From: Pseudomonas fluorescens
GTDB lineage: Bacteria; Pseudomonadota; Gammaproteobacteria; Pseudomonadales; Pseudomonadaceae
DNA length: 50,094 bases
Reading direction: 5' to 3'
NCBI RefSeq assembly: GCF_902497995.1
Contig: NZ_CABVII010000037.1
Location: 1-50,094 of the forward strand
In this document: one piece after another, positions 8,254 to 16,272 of the stretch
How positions within the stretch are numbered: position 1 is the first letter of the stretch
How the letters are laid out: the number at the start of each line of letters is the position of its first letter
The notes under the pieces: model-generated
Told to the model about the DNA's origin: nothing
What the model saw: only the letters and a program-made list of their open reading frames with translations
The model's database searches: none
Translations under genes and position numbers: made by a program

Positions 8254-9630
8254 ATGGCTATCAGTGTTTTCGATCTTTTCAAAGTGGGCATCGGTCCCTC
8301 CAGTTCCCACACCGTCGGTCCGATGCGCGCCGCCGCGACCTTCGCCCAGGCCCTGATCGACCAACATTTGCTGGACGACGTACGGCGGGTAGAAATCCGC
8401 CTCTATGGCTCCCTGTCGGCGACCGGCGTCGGTCACGCCACCGACCGCGCCTGTGTCATGGGCCTGATGGGCGAATGGCCGGACAGCATCGATCCCGCTT
8501 CCATTGATAGCCGAATCCAGACCCTGCGCGACACCGGCGAGCTGAACCTGGCCGGCAAAACCATCATCGCCTTCAACTGGCAGCACGATCTCCTGCTGCT
8601 GGACGAGAGCCTGCCCTACCACCCCAACGCCATGTCCCTGACCGCCTTTGGCGAAACCGGTGAGCTGTGGGAGCAAACCTATTACTCGATCGGTGGCGGT
8701 TTCATTATCGAAGCGGCCGAAGCCGAGTCCGGCATTGCGCCGGCCAGCGACGTCGTGCTGCCCTACGATTTCTCCAGCGCCGCCGAACTGCTCAAGCTCT
8801 GCAACCAACATGGGATGCGGGTTTCCGAGTTGATGATGGCCAATGAATTGGCCTGGCGCAGCGAAAGCGAAATCCGCCAGGGCCTGCTGCACATCTGGTC
8901 GGTGATGCGCGAGTGCGTCGAGCAAGGCTTGATTCACGAAGGCATCCTGCCCGGCGGCCTGAATGTGCCGCGTCGCGCCGCGAAATTGCATCGCAGCCTG
9001 TTGGAAATCGGCAAGCCGAACGTCATCACCTCGACCCTGTCGGCCATGGAGTGGGTCAACCTGTTCGCCCTCGCCGTGAACGAAGAAAACGCCGCCGGCG
9101 GACGCATGGTCACGGCACCGACCAACGGCGCGGCCGGGATCATTCCGGCGGTGCTGCACTACTACATGAAATTCAACCCGGACGCGTCGGACGATGACGT
9201 GGTCGCGTTCTTTCTGGGCGCTGCGGCCGTCGGCATCCTCTGCAAGAAAAACGCGTCGATCTCCGGCGCCGAAGTCGGTTGCCAGGGCGAAGTTGGTTCG
9301 GCCTGCGCGATGGCCGCCGCCGGCCTCGCCGACGTGCTTGGCGCCACCCCGGAGCAACTGGAAAACGCCGCTGAAATCGGCCTGGAACACAACCTCGGCC
9401 TGACGTGCGATCCGGTCGGCGGCCTGGTCCAGGTGCCCTGCATCGAGCGCAATGCAATCGCCGCGGTGAAGGCGATCAACGCCACGCAAATGGCCCTGCG
9501 CGGCGACGGCAAACACTTCATTTCCCTGGACCGGGTGATCCGCACCATGCGCGATACCGGCGCCGACATGCATGACAAATACAAAGAGACTTCACGGGGC
9601 GGCCTGGCGGTGAGCTGGGTGGAGTGCTGA
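8254..9630 (+). CDS. L-serine ammonia-lyase (serine dehydratase, [4Fe-4S] type)
   Basis: A 458-residue single-chain enzyme converting L-serine to pyruvate and ammonia. The N-terminal domain carries SVFDLFKVGIGPSSSHTVGP, the beta-subunit signature. The C-terminal domain has the alpha-subunit motifs MVTAPTNGAAGIIPAV, GAEVGCQGEVGSACAMAA and LTCDPVGGLVQVPCIERNA, which supply the cysteines of the iron-sulfur cluster. Start at ATG 8254 aligns with family N-termini; an upstream in-frame ATG at 8053 would run through the regulator gene and is rejected. The gene is followed after 62 bp by a HAAAP permease, so import and breakdown of serine are likely co-expressed. Pseudomonads carry paralogues, so I do not assign sdaA or sdaB. 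Confidence 0.95.
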   Translation: MAISVFDLFKVGIGPSSSHTVGPMRAAATFAQALIDQHLLDDVRRVEIRLYGSLSATGVGHATDRACVMGLMGEWPDSIDPASIDSRIQTLRDTGELNLAGKTIIAFNWQHDLLLLDESLPYHPNAMSLTAFGETGELWEQTYYSIGGGFIIEAAEAESGIAPASDVVLPYDFSSAAELLKLCNQHGMRVSELMMANELAWRSESEIRQGLLHIWSVMRECVEQGLIHEGILPGGLNVPRRAAKLHRSLLEIGKPNVITSTLSAMEWVNLFALAVNEENAAGGRMVTAPTNGAAGIIPAVLHYYMKFNPDASDDDVVAFFLGAAAVGILCKKNASISGAEVGCQGEVGSACAMAAAGLADVLGATPEQLENAAEIGLEHNLGLTCDPVGGLVQVPCIERNAIAAVKAINATQMALRGDGKHFISLDRVIRTMRDTGADMHDKYKETSRGGLAVSWVEC

Positions 9631-9692
9631 GGAGCATTCCCTGACGCGCGTAACACGTGAGCCCGAGCAAGAACAATAACGAGGCCTGAACG

Positions 9693-10994
9693 ATGACCGA
9701 TGTACGTACACCTGCTGCCGATAATCCCGCTGTAGACCTGACACGCAATACGGAAATAACCCACAAGGGCTGGAGCAAACACGACACCACCTGGATGCTC
9801 GGGCTCTACGGCACGGCCATTGGCGCCGGTACGCTGTTCCTGCCGATCAACGCTGGCGTCGGTGGTTTCTGGCCCTTGCTGATCCTGGCCGTCCTTGCGT
9901 TTCCGATGACCTTTTTCGCCCACCGCGGCCTGACCCGTTTCGTGTTGTCCGGCCGTTCCGGGGACATCACCGAAGTGGTGGAAGAACACTTCGGCATCGG
10001 TGCTGGCAAGCTGATCACGCTGCTGTATTTCTTTGCGATCTTCCCGATTCTGCTGGTGTACAGCGTGGCGCTGACCAACACCCTGAGCAGCTTCATGGAG
10101 CATCAGTTGCACATCGCCCCGCCACCGCGGGCGATTCTGTCGCTGGGGTTGATCCTCGGTCTGATGGCCATCGTTCGTTGCGGCCAGGGCGTCATCGTCA
10201 AATGCATGAGCGTGCTGGTTTACCCGTTCGTGGCGGCGTTGCTGCTGCTCGGCCTGAGCCTGATCCCGAACTGGAACGGCGCCTTCTTCGCCACCGCCAG
10301 TGAAGGCATGCCGCTGCCGATGTTCTTCCAGACACTGTGGCTGGCGATCCCGGTGATGGTGTTCTCGTTCAACCATTCGCCGATCATCTCTGCCTTCGCC
10401 GTCGATCAGAAGCAACGCTATGGCGAACAGGCCGAGCGCAAGAGCAGCGGCATCCTGGCCATCGCCCACGGGATGATGGTCGTTACCGTGATGTTCTTCT
10501 GCTTCAGCTGCGTGCTGGCGCTGTCCCCGGCCGACCTGGCTGCGGCGAAGGCACAGAACATCTCGATCCTGTCGTACCTGGCCAACCACTTCCAGACCCC
10601 GGTCATTGCCTACGCGGCGCCGCTGATTGCACTGGTGGCGATCACCAAATCCTTCCTCGGCCATTACATCGGCGCCAGCGAAGGCTTTCAGGGCCTGATC
10701 GTGAAAAGCCTGCGCGGCCGTGGCCGGGTGATGTCGGCGAGCTGGCTGAACCGCGCGACGGCGCTGTTCATGATCCTCAGCTGCTGGGCCGTGGCGACCT
10801 TCAACCCGAGCATCCTGGGGATGATCGAAACCCTCGGCGGGCCGATCATTGCGTGCCTGTTGTTCTTGATGCCGATGTACGCCATCCGTCGCGTGCCGGC
10901 ATTGCGCCAGTACTCCGGCCAGGCCTCGAACGTATTCGTGGTGCTGATCGGTCTGATTGCACTGTCTGCGATCATTTATTCATTCATGCCCTGA
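9693..10994 (+). CDS. HAAAP-family serine/threonine permease (SdaC-like)
   Basis: A 433-residue inner-membrane transporter with 11 hydrophobic segments. The first helix contains GLYGTAIGAGTLFLPINAG, diagnostic of the hydroxy/aromatic amino acid permease family; VMVFSFNHSPIISAFA in helix 6 and KSFLGHYIGASEG are further family features. SdaC-type members are proton-coupled serine importers. ATG 9693 is preceded by GAGG about eight bases upstream. Its place directly after the serine ammonia-lyase supports serine as substrate. Confidence 0.92.
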   Translation: MTDVRTPAADNPAVDLTRNTEITHKGWSKHDTTWMLGLYGTAIGAGTLFLPINAGVGGFWPLLILAVLAFPMTFFAHRGLTRFVLSGRSGDITEVVEEHFGIGAGKLITLLYFFAIFPILLVYSVALTNTLSSFMEHQLHIAPPPRAILSLGLILGLMAIVRCGQGVIVKCMSVLVYPFVAALLLLGLSLIPNWNGAFFATASEGMPLPMFFQTLWLAIPVMVFSFNHSPIISAFAVDQKQRYGEQAERKSSGILAIAHGMMVVTVMFFCFSCVLALSPADLAAAKAQNISILSYLANHFQTPVIAYAAPLIALVAITKSFLGHYIGASEGFQGLIVKSLRGRGRVMSASWLNRATALFMILSCWAVATFNPSILGMIETLGGPIIACLLFLMPMYAIRRVPALRQYSGQASNVFVVLIGLIALSAIIYSFMP

Positions 10995-11006
10995 AACGGG
11001 CAGCCC

Positions 11007-11128
11007 CTGTAGGAGCGAGCGGTGCGGCGGTCCGACTTGCCCGCGAACAACGGTAACGCGGTATACCTGATGCACCGCGTATCGTTCTTCGCGGGCAAGT
11101 CGGACCGCCGCACCGCTCGCTCCTACAG
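11007..11128. repeat. REPIN
   Basis: CTGTAGGAGCGAGCGGTGCG opens the left arm and the exact complement closes the right, with long arms (~36 bp) around a core containing AACGCGGTATAC and GTATCG. The arms use a GGTGCGGCGGTCCGAC variant unlike the other REPs in the window. It can act as a transcription attenuator after the permease gene. Confidence 0.88.
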
Positions 11129-11253
11129 TTCGACAGTTTCCCGGCATGCCCCTTGCTTTACTGATGACGGCGATATGCCAATGGTCCGGTGTTGCGAACC
11201 AATCCGATCTCGGCCGGTCAACAACTGCACGTTCAATCAGGCGGTGCCGCATC

Positions 11254-11571
11254 ATGGACAACCCTTTTCAGCTCATTACCGATGCCTTTGCACCGGATTA
11301 CCAGATCAACCTGAGCATTCAGGGTCTGGACGGCAGCATCATGCTGACCCTCTCCAACAGCGGCCACGTGGTCGCCAAACGGATGATCAGCACCGAACAA
11401 CGCAATGACCCCAAACGCCTCAAACGCCTGGTGCAAAGCATTCAGTTCGGCATCGCCATCGAACAGGGTCATAGCGCCGTGGCTATCCTCGAAGCCATGA
11501 CCGACGGCGACAATCGCAACCTGCCGCCGCCTCAGGTCAAAAGCCACGGCCGGCCGGCCATGGGGCTTTAA
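11254..11571 (+). CDS. DUF3509-like small protein
   Basis: A 105-residue soluble protein with a beta-rich N-terminus (ITDAFAPDYQINLSIQGLDG, then IMLTLSNSGHVVAKR) and a helical middle. I assign it to the pseudomonad-restricted DUF3509 family from sequence style and size; function is unknown. Its stop at 11569-11571 overlaps the stop region of psiE on the other strand, so the two are convergent with no terminator between them. Confidence 0.6.
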   Translation: MDNPFQLITDAFAPDYQINLSIQGLDGSIMLTLSNSGHVVAKRMISTEQRNDPKRLKRLVQSIQFGIAIEQGHSAVAILEAMTDGDNRNLPPPQVKSHGRPAMGL

Positions 11572-12068
11572 ATCTCGCCCTTCTCCACTTCGGGATGTTC
11601 ACCGGAACCCGCACCGATCTTGCGCTGCGGGTGCTCGATTTTCACCGAAGGGAATTGCGAGGAGGCATAACGCACCACCAGGATCGCAAACGCCAGCAGC
11701 AGAATCCCGCCGCACAGGTAGATGATCCCCACATCCGGTGGATTGTGGTGCGAGACGTTGGAGATCAGCAGCCGCGTCAGCGCGGTGATCGCCACATAGA
11801 TCAGGAAGCGCACCGGCATGTGGTTGGTCTTGAAGTAAATCCCGACCATCGCCCCCAGTTCCAGGTAGATGAACAGCAGCAAGATGTCATCGATCTTGAT
11901 GTGCCCTTCTTCGAGCATCCCCAGAAACTCCATCACCGCCGCCCACGCGGTTACCGCACCGATGGCGAACAGCGCCAGGTAGTGGAAGGTTTCGACGAAC
12001 AGGTTGCCCAGGGACTCGGCCACTTCGTGCACGTTCTGCCGCAGCTTCTCGGCCCAGTTGATTTTCAC
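11568..12068 (-). CDS. psiE: Phosphate-starvation-inducible PsiE family protein
   Basis: A 166-residue inner-membrane protein with four hydrophobic helices (about 27-48, 60-78, 86-104 and 114-132) and a cytoplasmic basic/acidic C-terminal tail. FLGMLEEGHIKIDDILLLFI and YLELGAMVGIYF are typical of the PsiE/YjbA family. Start is GTG at 12068, with GGAA eight bases upstream. Named for PhoB control in E. coli; molecular role unknown. No clear Pho box is seen. Confidence 0.85.
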   Translation of the reverse strand: MKINWAEKLRQNVHEVAESLGNLFVETFHYLALFAIGAVTAWAAVMEFLGMLEEGHIKIDDILLLFIYLELGAMVGIYFKTNHMPVRFLIYVAITALTRLLISNVSHHNPPDVGIIYLCGGILLLAFAILVVRYASSQFPSVKIEHPQRKIGAGSGEHPEVEKGEI

Positions 12069-12210
12069 GATGATTCTTCCTTAGCTCGGTTCGAGCGGAT
12101 GATGCGGGTTGGACGTGACGGTTGTTCTGCATGCAGAAAAAAGGCCAGGGGTCTTCGGTGAGATGGCGATTGGGTGCTACTGGACACTTTTGTGGCGTGC
12201 TGACGGGCCT

Positions 12211-12276
12211 CTTCGCGGGCAAGCCCGCTCCCACAGGTTCAGCGCCGATCCTGTGGGAGCGGGCTTGCTCGCGAAT
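12211..12276. repeat. Inverted REP pair, tail-to-tail
   Basis: CTTCGCGGGCAAGCCCGCTC CCACAG (12211-12236) faces CTGTGGGAGCGGGCTTGCTC GCGAA (12251-12276) across a 14-bp spacer. The orientation is opposite to the REPINs at 15.5 and 38.8 kb, and the core is unusually short. Confidence 0.85.
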
Positions 12277-12364
12277 GGAGCGACACGGTCCACCTGACAA
12301 ACCCTGAATTCGATCTACAGTCAAAAGCCACTACCCAAAGCGACAGGATTCGCTTATCCTTTAG

Positions 12365-12380
12365 CTGTATATAGATACAG
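12365..12380. promoter_or_regulatory. LexA (SOS) box of yebG
   Basis: CTGTATATAGATACAG is a full CTGT-N8-ACAG LexA operator, 45 bp upstream of the yebG start. It indicates repression by LexA and induction by DNA damage. Confidence 0.9.
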
Positions 12381-12424
12381 TAGTCGATACAGACAACTTA
12401 ATGTGAAGGCATGTGAGGTGGTGA

Positions 12425-12799
12425 ATGGCCGTCGAAGTGGTATACCGCAGCAGCCGAGATCTGGAGCGCTTGTTCATGGATAAAGCCGAAGCTGACCGTC
12501 ATGACAAAATGCTCGAACTGGCCGAGTTGCTGGCCGAAGTGTTGCAAAAAGCCGTTCCGTCCCTGACTGAACAGCAAGTGGAAGAAGCCGGGATCTACAT
12601 GGCGAAGAATCGCGATGTGTTCGCCAAGGCGTTCAAGAGCCAGCCGGATGCGTTGTCCGAACTGCTGAATGCCCCTGCTGAAGTGGCTGCACCTGCTGAA
12701 GTCGTTGCACCGGTTGAAATGGCTGCACCGGTTGAACCGGTTGAAGTGCCGAGCGCTGCGCCGACCAAGCCAGCCAAAGCTGCCAAGACGCCGAAATAA
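12425..12799 (+). CDS. yebG: SOS-inducible YebG family protein
   Basis: A 124-residue protein. The N-terminal ~85 residues match E. coli YebG: MAVEVVYRSSRD, AEADRHDKMLELAELLAEVL, and a terminal KNRDVFAKAF. YebG is a small DNA-damage-induced protein of unclear role. The tail from about residue 85 is a low-complexity Ala/Pro/Val/Glu repeat (APAEV, APVEM, APVEP) ending in Lys-rich AKAAKTPK, similar in style to bacterial histone-like tails and absent from the E. coli protein. A LexA box precedes it and a strong terminator follows. Confidence 0.93.
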   Translation: MAVEVVYRSSRDLERLFMDKAEADRHDKMLELAELLAEVLQKAVPSLTEQQVEEAGIYMAKNRDVFAKAFKSQPDALSELLNAPAEVAAPAEVVAPVEMAAPVEPVEVPSAAPTKPAKAAKTPK

Positions 12800-12818
12800 G
12801 CAGCGCCCGAATTGAATA

Positions 12819-12849
12819 GGCCCTGAGTCGAATGGCTCAGGGCTTTTTT
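12819..12849 (+). terminator. Rho-independent terminator of yebG
   Basis: GCCCTGAG (12820-12827) pairs with CTCAGGGC (12836-12843) and is followed by six T. It starts about 20 bp after the yebG stop. Confidence 0.93.
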
Positions 12850-12891
12850 CATGTGCGAAAATCAAAAGATCATTCGGAACTAGGCCTTGAG

Positions 12892-13480
12892 CCTTGCAGC
12901 GCCCGTGACGACGCCTTCGCCGGCAAGCCTGGCTCCTACGGGGTTCGGCGTTTTCCCACCATCCACTGGTCCGCAGCAGATCCTGTAGGAGCGAGGCTTG
13001 CCCGCGAAGGCGGCCTCGACCCTTGCAGCGCCCATGACGACGCCTTCGCCGGCAAGCCTGGCTCCTACGAGGTTCGGTGTTTTCCCACCATCCACTGGTC
13101 CGCAGCAGATCCTGTAGGAGCGAGGCTTGCCCGCGAAGGCGGCCTCGACCCTTGCAGCGCCCATGACGACGCCTTCGCCGGCAAGCCTGGCTCCTACGGG
13201 GTTCGGCGTTTTCCCACCATCCACTGGTCCGCAGCAGATCCTGTAGGAGCGAGGCTTGCCCGCGAAGGCGGCCTCGACCCTTGCAGCGCCCATGACGACG
13301 CCTTCGCCGGCAAGCCTGGCTCCTACGAGGTTCGGTGTTTTCCCACCATCCACTGGTCCGCAGCAGATCCTGTAGGAGCGAGGCTTGCCCGCGAAGGCGG
13401 CCTCGACCCTTGCAGCGCCCATGACGACGCCTTCGCCGGCAAGCCTGGCTCCTACGAGGTTCGGTGTTTTCCACCATTCA
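12892..13480. repeat. Tandem array of a 129-bp REP-containing unit (4 full copies plus a partial)
   Basis: Units begin with CCTTGCAGCGCCC at 12892, 13021, 13150, 13279 and 13408, an exact 129-bp period. Each unit holds two inverted REP arms, GCCTTCGCCGGCAAGCCTGG and TGTAGGAGCGAGGCTTGCCC, i.e. one REPIN plus linker. Sub-variants alternate: units 1 and 3 carry GGGGTTCGGCG, while units 2, 4 and 5 carry GAGGTTCGGTG. This suggests a 258-bp dimer was duplicated. Because 129 is divisible by three, long spurious reading frames of a 43-residue repeat appear on both strands. The array fills the gap between the yebG terminator and the dehydrogenase gene. Confidence 0.95.
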
Positions 13481-13498
13481 GCGGTCAGCGGTCAGCTG

Positions 13499-14518
13499 TT
13501 AGCGGTACAACACTTTCTCCGCCAGTTCGTCCGCCACCCGCGCAGGCGAACGTTTTTCCGCCTGGGCATGGGCGAAGACTTCGGTCAGTCGCGAGCTGAT
13601 TTTCGACAGGTGTGCGGTGATGGTCGTCAACGCTTCGCCACGGTGCTTGAGCGACACGTAGATCAGCCCGCCGGCATTGATCACATAGTCCGGCGCATAC
13701 AGGATGCCCCGCCGTTCCAGTTGATCGGCGACGTCCAGGTGGGTCAGTTGGTTGTTGGCGGACCCGGCCACCGCCGCGCAACGCAGTTGCGTCACACTGT
13801 TGCTGTTGAGCACGCCGCCCAGGCCGCAGGGCGCGAGGATGTCGCACGGTGTGCTGAGCAATGCGTCGTTGGCGATCGGGTGCGCACCCAGTTGCTCCAT
13901 CGCCAATTGCACCTTGCCGTGATCGATGTCGCTGACCAGCAGTTCGGCACCGGCGGCATGCAGCTGCTCGGCGAGGGCATACCCCACATTGCCCAATCCT
14001 TGAACCGCCACTCGCAGGCCTTCGAGGTTATCGCTGCCCAGACGGGCCATGGCGGTGGCACGAATGCCGGTGAACACACCCATGGCCGCGTGGGGCGCAG
14101 GGTCGCCCGCGGAGGTGGTGCTGGTGACGTGTTGGGTCTGTTGGGCGATGCAGTCCATGTCCGCCACCGAGGTGCCACTGTCGATGGCCGTGATGTAGCG
14201 GCCGTCGAGCTGATTGATGCAGCGCCCGAAGGCTTCGAACAATGCGGCGCGGCTTTCCACATGCACCGGTCGCATGATCACCGCCACGCCGCCGCCTTGA
14301 GCCAGGCCGGCCAGCGCTGCCTTGTAACTCATGCCTTGCGCCAGGCGTATAGCGTCCTCGACCGCGGACTCGTCGTCAGGATAGGCCAGGTAACGACAGC
14401 CGCCCAAGGCAGGTCCGAGACGGCTGTTATGAATGGCAATCACCGCCTTCAACCCGGTGGCCGGGTCGACGCTCAAATGCAACGATTCAAGGCGAGTGCT
14501 TTGCATGAGAGCGAACAT
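13499..14518 (-). CDS. Glu/Leu/Phe/Val dehydrogenase family protein with altered active site
   Basis: A 339-residue amino-acid dehydrogenase of the leucine/phenylalanine/valine branch, which oxidatively deaminates branched-chain or aromatic amino acids with NAD+. Seen: GPALGGCRYL (37-44), substrate-binding Lys66 in GMSYKAALAGL, Asp113 in the TAxD position, and the Rossmann motif GLGNVG (174-179). Odd: the next family lysine, in GGGK and known as the catalytic Lys80 of leucine dehydrogenase, is Val78 here (QGGGVAVI, codon GTG), and AEDVGT is changed to AIDSGT. Start at 14518 has GGGAG eight bases upstream. Either catalysis is altered or the gene is decaying; the frame is otherwise intact. Confidence 0.88.
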   Translation of the reverse strand: MFALMQSTRLESLHLSVDPATGLKAVIAIHNSRLGPALGGCRYLAYPDDESAVEDAIRLAQGMSYKAALAGLAQGGGVAVIMRPVHVESRAALFEAFGRCINQLDGRYITAIDSGTSVADMDCIAQQTQHVTSTTSAGDPAPHAAMGVFTGIRATAMARLGSDNLEGLRVAVQGLGNVGYALAEQLHAAGAELLVSDIDHGKVQLAMEQLGAHPIANDALLSTPCDILAPCGLGGVLNSNSVTQLRCAAVAGSANNQLTHLDVADQLERRGILYAPDYVINAGGLIYVSLKHRGEALTTITAHLSKISSRLTEVFAHAQAEKRSPARVADELAEKVLYR

Positions 14519-14701
14519 CGCAGGGCTCCCGAATAACTACTCGTAGTCGCCAGTATAGGCTTGCGCGCAAAAATTGCAGAAGCGCACAGGAATAAGCGCA
14601 GCCGCCAAACAGCCTTTTGGAAATAACCTGATGCGGCCTGCGCACGATACTGGACGAATGGCGCAGACGAGGCTAAAACGAGGCATGCCCCGGAGATTTT
14701 G

Positions 14702-15505
14702 ATGACCCCGCGCCAATGTTTCTTCGCCTGTCTGCAACGATCACCGCCCGCGCTGTTCGAGGCGGCGCTGTGGATCGCGGCCGAACACGACAAAGAGGTG
14801 AATCCCGAGGCGGTCCTGAAAGATTTCAAGGACCTGCAGCAACGGATCAGCTACGGCTTGCCGATGTTGCCGGTCAGCGAATTGGCCCAGCCGCTGTTGC
14901 GGCGCATGAATGACCTGGGCTTCGCCCAGGACGACTTCACGCCCTTGCGCCCGCACGTGGCCTTGGTCAACAAGGTGCTGGAACGCCGGCGCGGCCAGCC
15001 GCTGGCCCTGGGGTTGATTGCGCTGGAACTGGCCAGGCGACTGGAAATCCCCATGGTCGGGGTCAACTTCCCCGGGCATTTCCTGCTGCGCGTCCCCGGT
15101 GCCGATCACCTGCTCGACCCCTGCGGTGGCCGTCGCCTGTACCCCAACGATTGCCGGGAACTGCTGCATCGCCAGTACGGCCCGAACATGAAACTCGGCG
15201 CCGAGCATTTGCTGACCGCCGAACCGGTGCACATGCTGCAACGGCTGTCGCGCAACCTGCGCCAGCTGCACCTTTCCCACGATGACTACATCGGCGCCCT
15301 GATCGACGCCGAGCGCGTGCTGGAACTGGGCAACGCCAGCGCCAGCGATTACCTGGCCCGGGCCAGCCTCTATCAACGGCTGGATTGCCCGAACGCCGAG
15401 CGATTCGATCTGGAGCATGCATTGCTGCTCAGCGACGACCCGATCCAGCGGATTCGCCTGACGGAACGGTTGGGGCATTTGCCGCCCAACTCAATCGTCC
15501 ATTGA
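14702..15505 (+). CDS. SirB1-like (transglutaminase-related) protein with TPR-like C-terminus
   Basis: A 267-residue cytosolic protein of the SirB1/YchA family. The core motif is RRGQPLALGLIALELARRL, followed by VNFPGHFLLR and LDPCGG; His and Asp in FPGHFLLR/LLDPCG correspond to the transglutaminase-like triad positions, with Cys apparently lacking at the first site. The C-terminal ~80 residues are helical repeats (IDAERVLELG, ARASLYQRLDCPNAERFDLE) resembling TPRs. Function is uncertain. GGAG at 14692-14695 sets ATG 14702; a TTG one codon earlier is too close to it. Confidence 0.82.
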   Translation: MTPRQCFFACLQRSPPALFEAALWIAAEHDKEVNPEAVLKDFKDLQQRISYGLPMLPVSELAQPLLRRMNDLGFAQDDFTPLRPHVALVNKVLERRRGQPLALGLIALELARRLEIPMVGVNFPGHFLLRVPGADHLLDPCGGRRLYPNDCRELLHRQYGPNMKLGAEHLLTAEPVHMLQRLSRNLRQLHLSHDDYIGALIDAERVLELGNASASDYLARASLYQRLDCPNAERFDLEHALLLSDDPIQRIRLTERLGHLPPNSIVH

Positions 15506-15518
15506 TCCCTGCACCCAT

Positions 15519-15607
15519 GTGGGAGCGGGCTTGCTCGCGAAGGCGGTGGCACATCTTGCATCGATGTGACTGACAGTCCGCCTTCGCGAGCAAGCCCGCT
15601 CCCACAG
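15519..15607. repeat. REPIN
   Basis: TGTGGGAGCGGGCTTGCTCG CGAAGGCGG and its complement (ending at 15607) flank a core with GATGTGACTGACAG. The core is related to the cores at 38.88 and 43.65 kb. It separates the convergent SirB1-like and maiA genes and is the only likely terminator between them. Confidence 0.88.
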
Positions 15608-15624
15608 TAGCTCGAGGTGAGGCG

Positions 15625-16260
15625 TCAAGGGGTGTCGGGCTGGTTCGCCGGATGGGCCTTGATGAAGGCCGGGTGTGTCGCGGCGAGTGCCGCCACTCGA
15701 CGAATCCGCGGATACGCCTCAAGCGAGATGTTGAAGCGCTCGGCGGCGTAGAGCTGCGGGATCAGGTAGGTATCCGCCAGGCCGGGCTGCGGACCAAAGC
15801 AGTAACCTTCATCGCCGATCAACTGCTCCACTGTCGCCAGCCCCTGGCTGATCCAGTGGCCGATCCACTCGACCACCTGGGTTTCATCGTGGCCCAGCTG
15901 CCGCAGCTTGTTGAGCACGCTGACGTTGTGCAACGGGTGCACATCGCAACCGATCAGTGACGCGACGCCACGTTCACGAGCGCGCGCAGTGAGGTCCTTG
16001 GACAGCAGCGGTACCTGTGGATAACGTTCTTCCAGGTACTCGATGATTGCCGGGGACTGGATCAGCAGGTCACCTTCGTCAGTGCGCAAGGCCGGCACCC
16101 GGCCTTGCGGGTTGATGCCCAGGTACGGCGGCTGGCGGTGCTCGCCACCCGGTGGGGCGATCAGGTTGACCGGCAGCGCCTGGTAGTCCAGGCCCTTGAG
16201 CGCCAACGCGATCCGCACCCGGTAGGACGAAGTCGAACGGTAGTAGGTATAGAGTTCCAT
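15625..16260 (-). CDS. maiA: Maleylacetoacetate isomerase
   Basis: A 211-residue zeta-class glutathione S-transferase that isomerises 4-maleylacetoacetate to 4-fumarylacetoacetate with glutathione, in tyrosine/homogentisate breakdown. Diagnostic motif: YYRSTSSYRVRIALALKG near the N-terminus (SSxxxRVRIAL), with NPQGRVPAL and the glutathione-binding LIQSPAIIEYLEERYP. Start at 16260 has GAGGAG upstream. It is the last gene of hmgA-fahA-maiA, 12 bp after fahA. Confidence 0.96.
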   Translation of the reverse strand: MELYTYYRSTSSYRVRIALALKGLDYQALPVNLIAPPGGEHRQPPYLGINPQGRVPALRTDEGDLLIQSPAIIEYLEERYPQVPLLSKDLTARARERGVASLIGCDVHPLHNVSVLNKLRQLGHDETQVVEWIGHWISQGLATVEQLIGDEGYCFGPQPGLADTYLIPQLYAAERFNISLEAYPRIRRVAALAATHPAFIKAHPANQPDTP

Positions 16261-16272
16261 GAGCCGCTCCTC

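Noticed and set aside
12892..13480. CRISPR array
   Set aside because: Repeats are contiguous 129-bp tandem units with internal REP palindromes and no unique spacers of constant size; no cas genes are near.
12398..13599. Long repeat-containing reading frames on both strands, with a 43-residue repeat (AFAGKPGSY, GARLAREG)
   Set aside because: They are translations of the 129-bp REP array. The frame stays open only because 129 is divisible by three; there is no ribosome site or family match.
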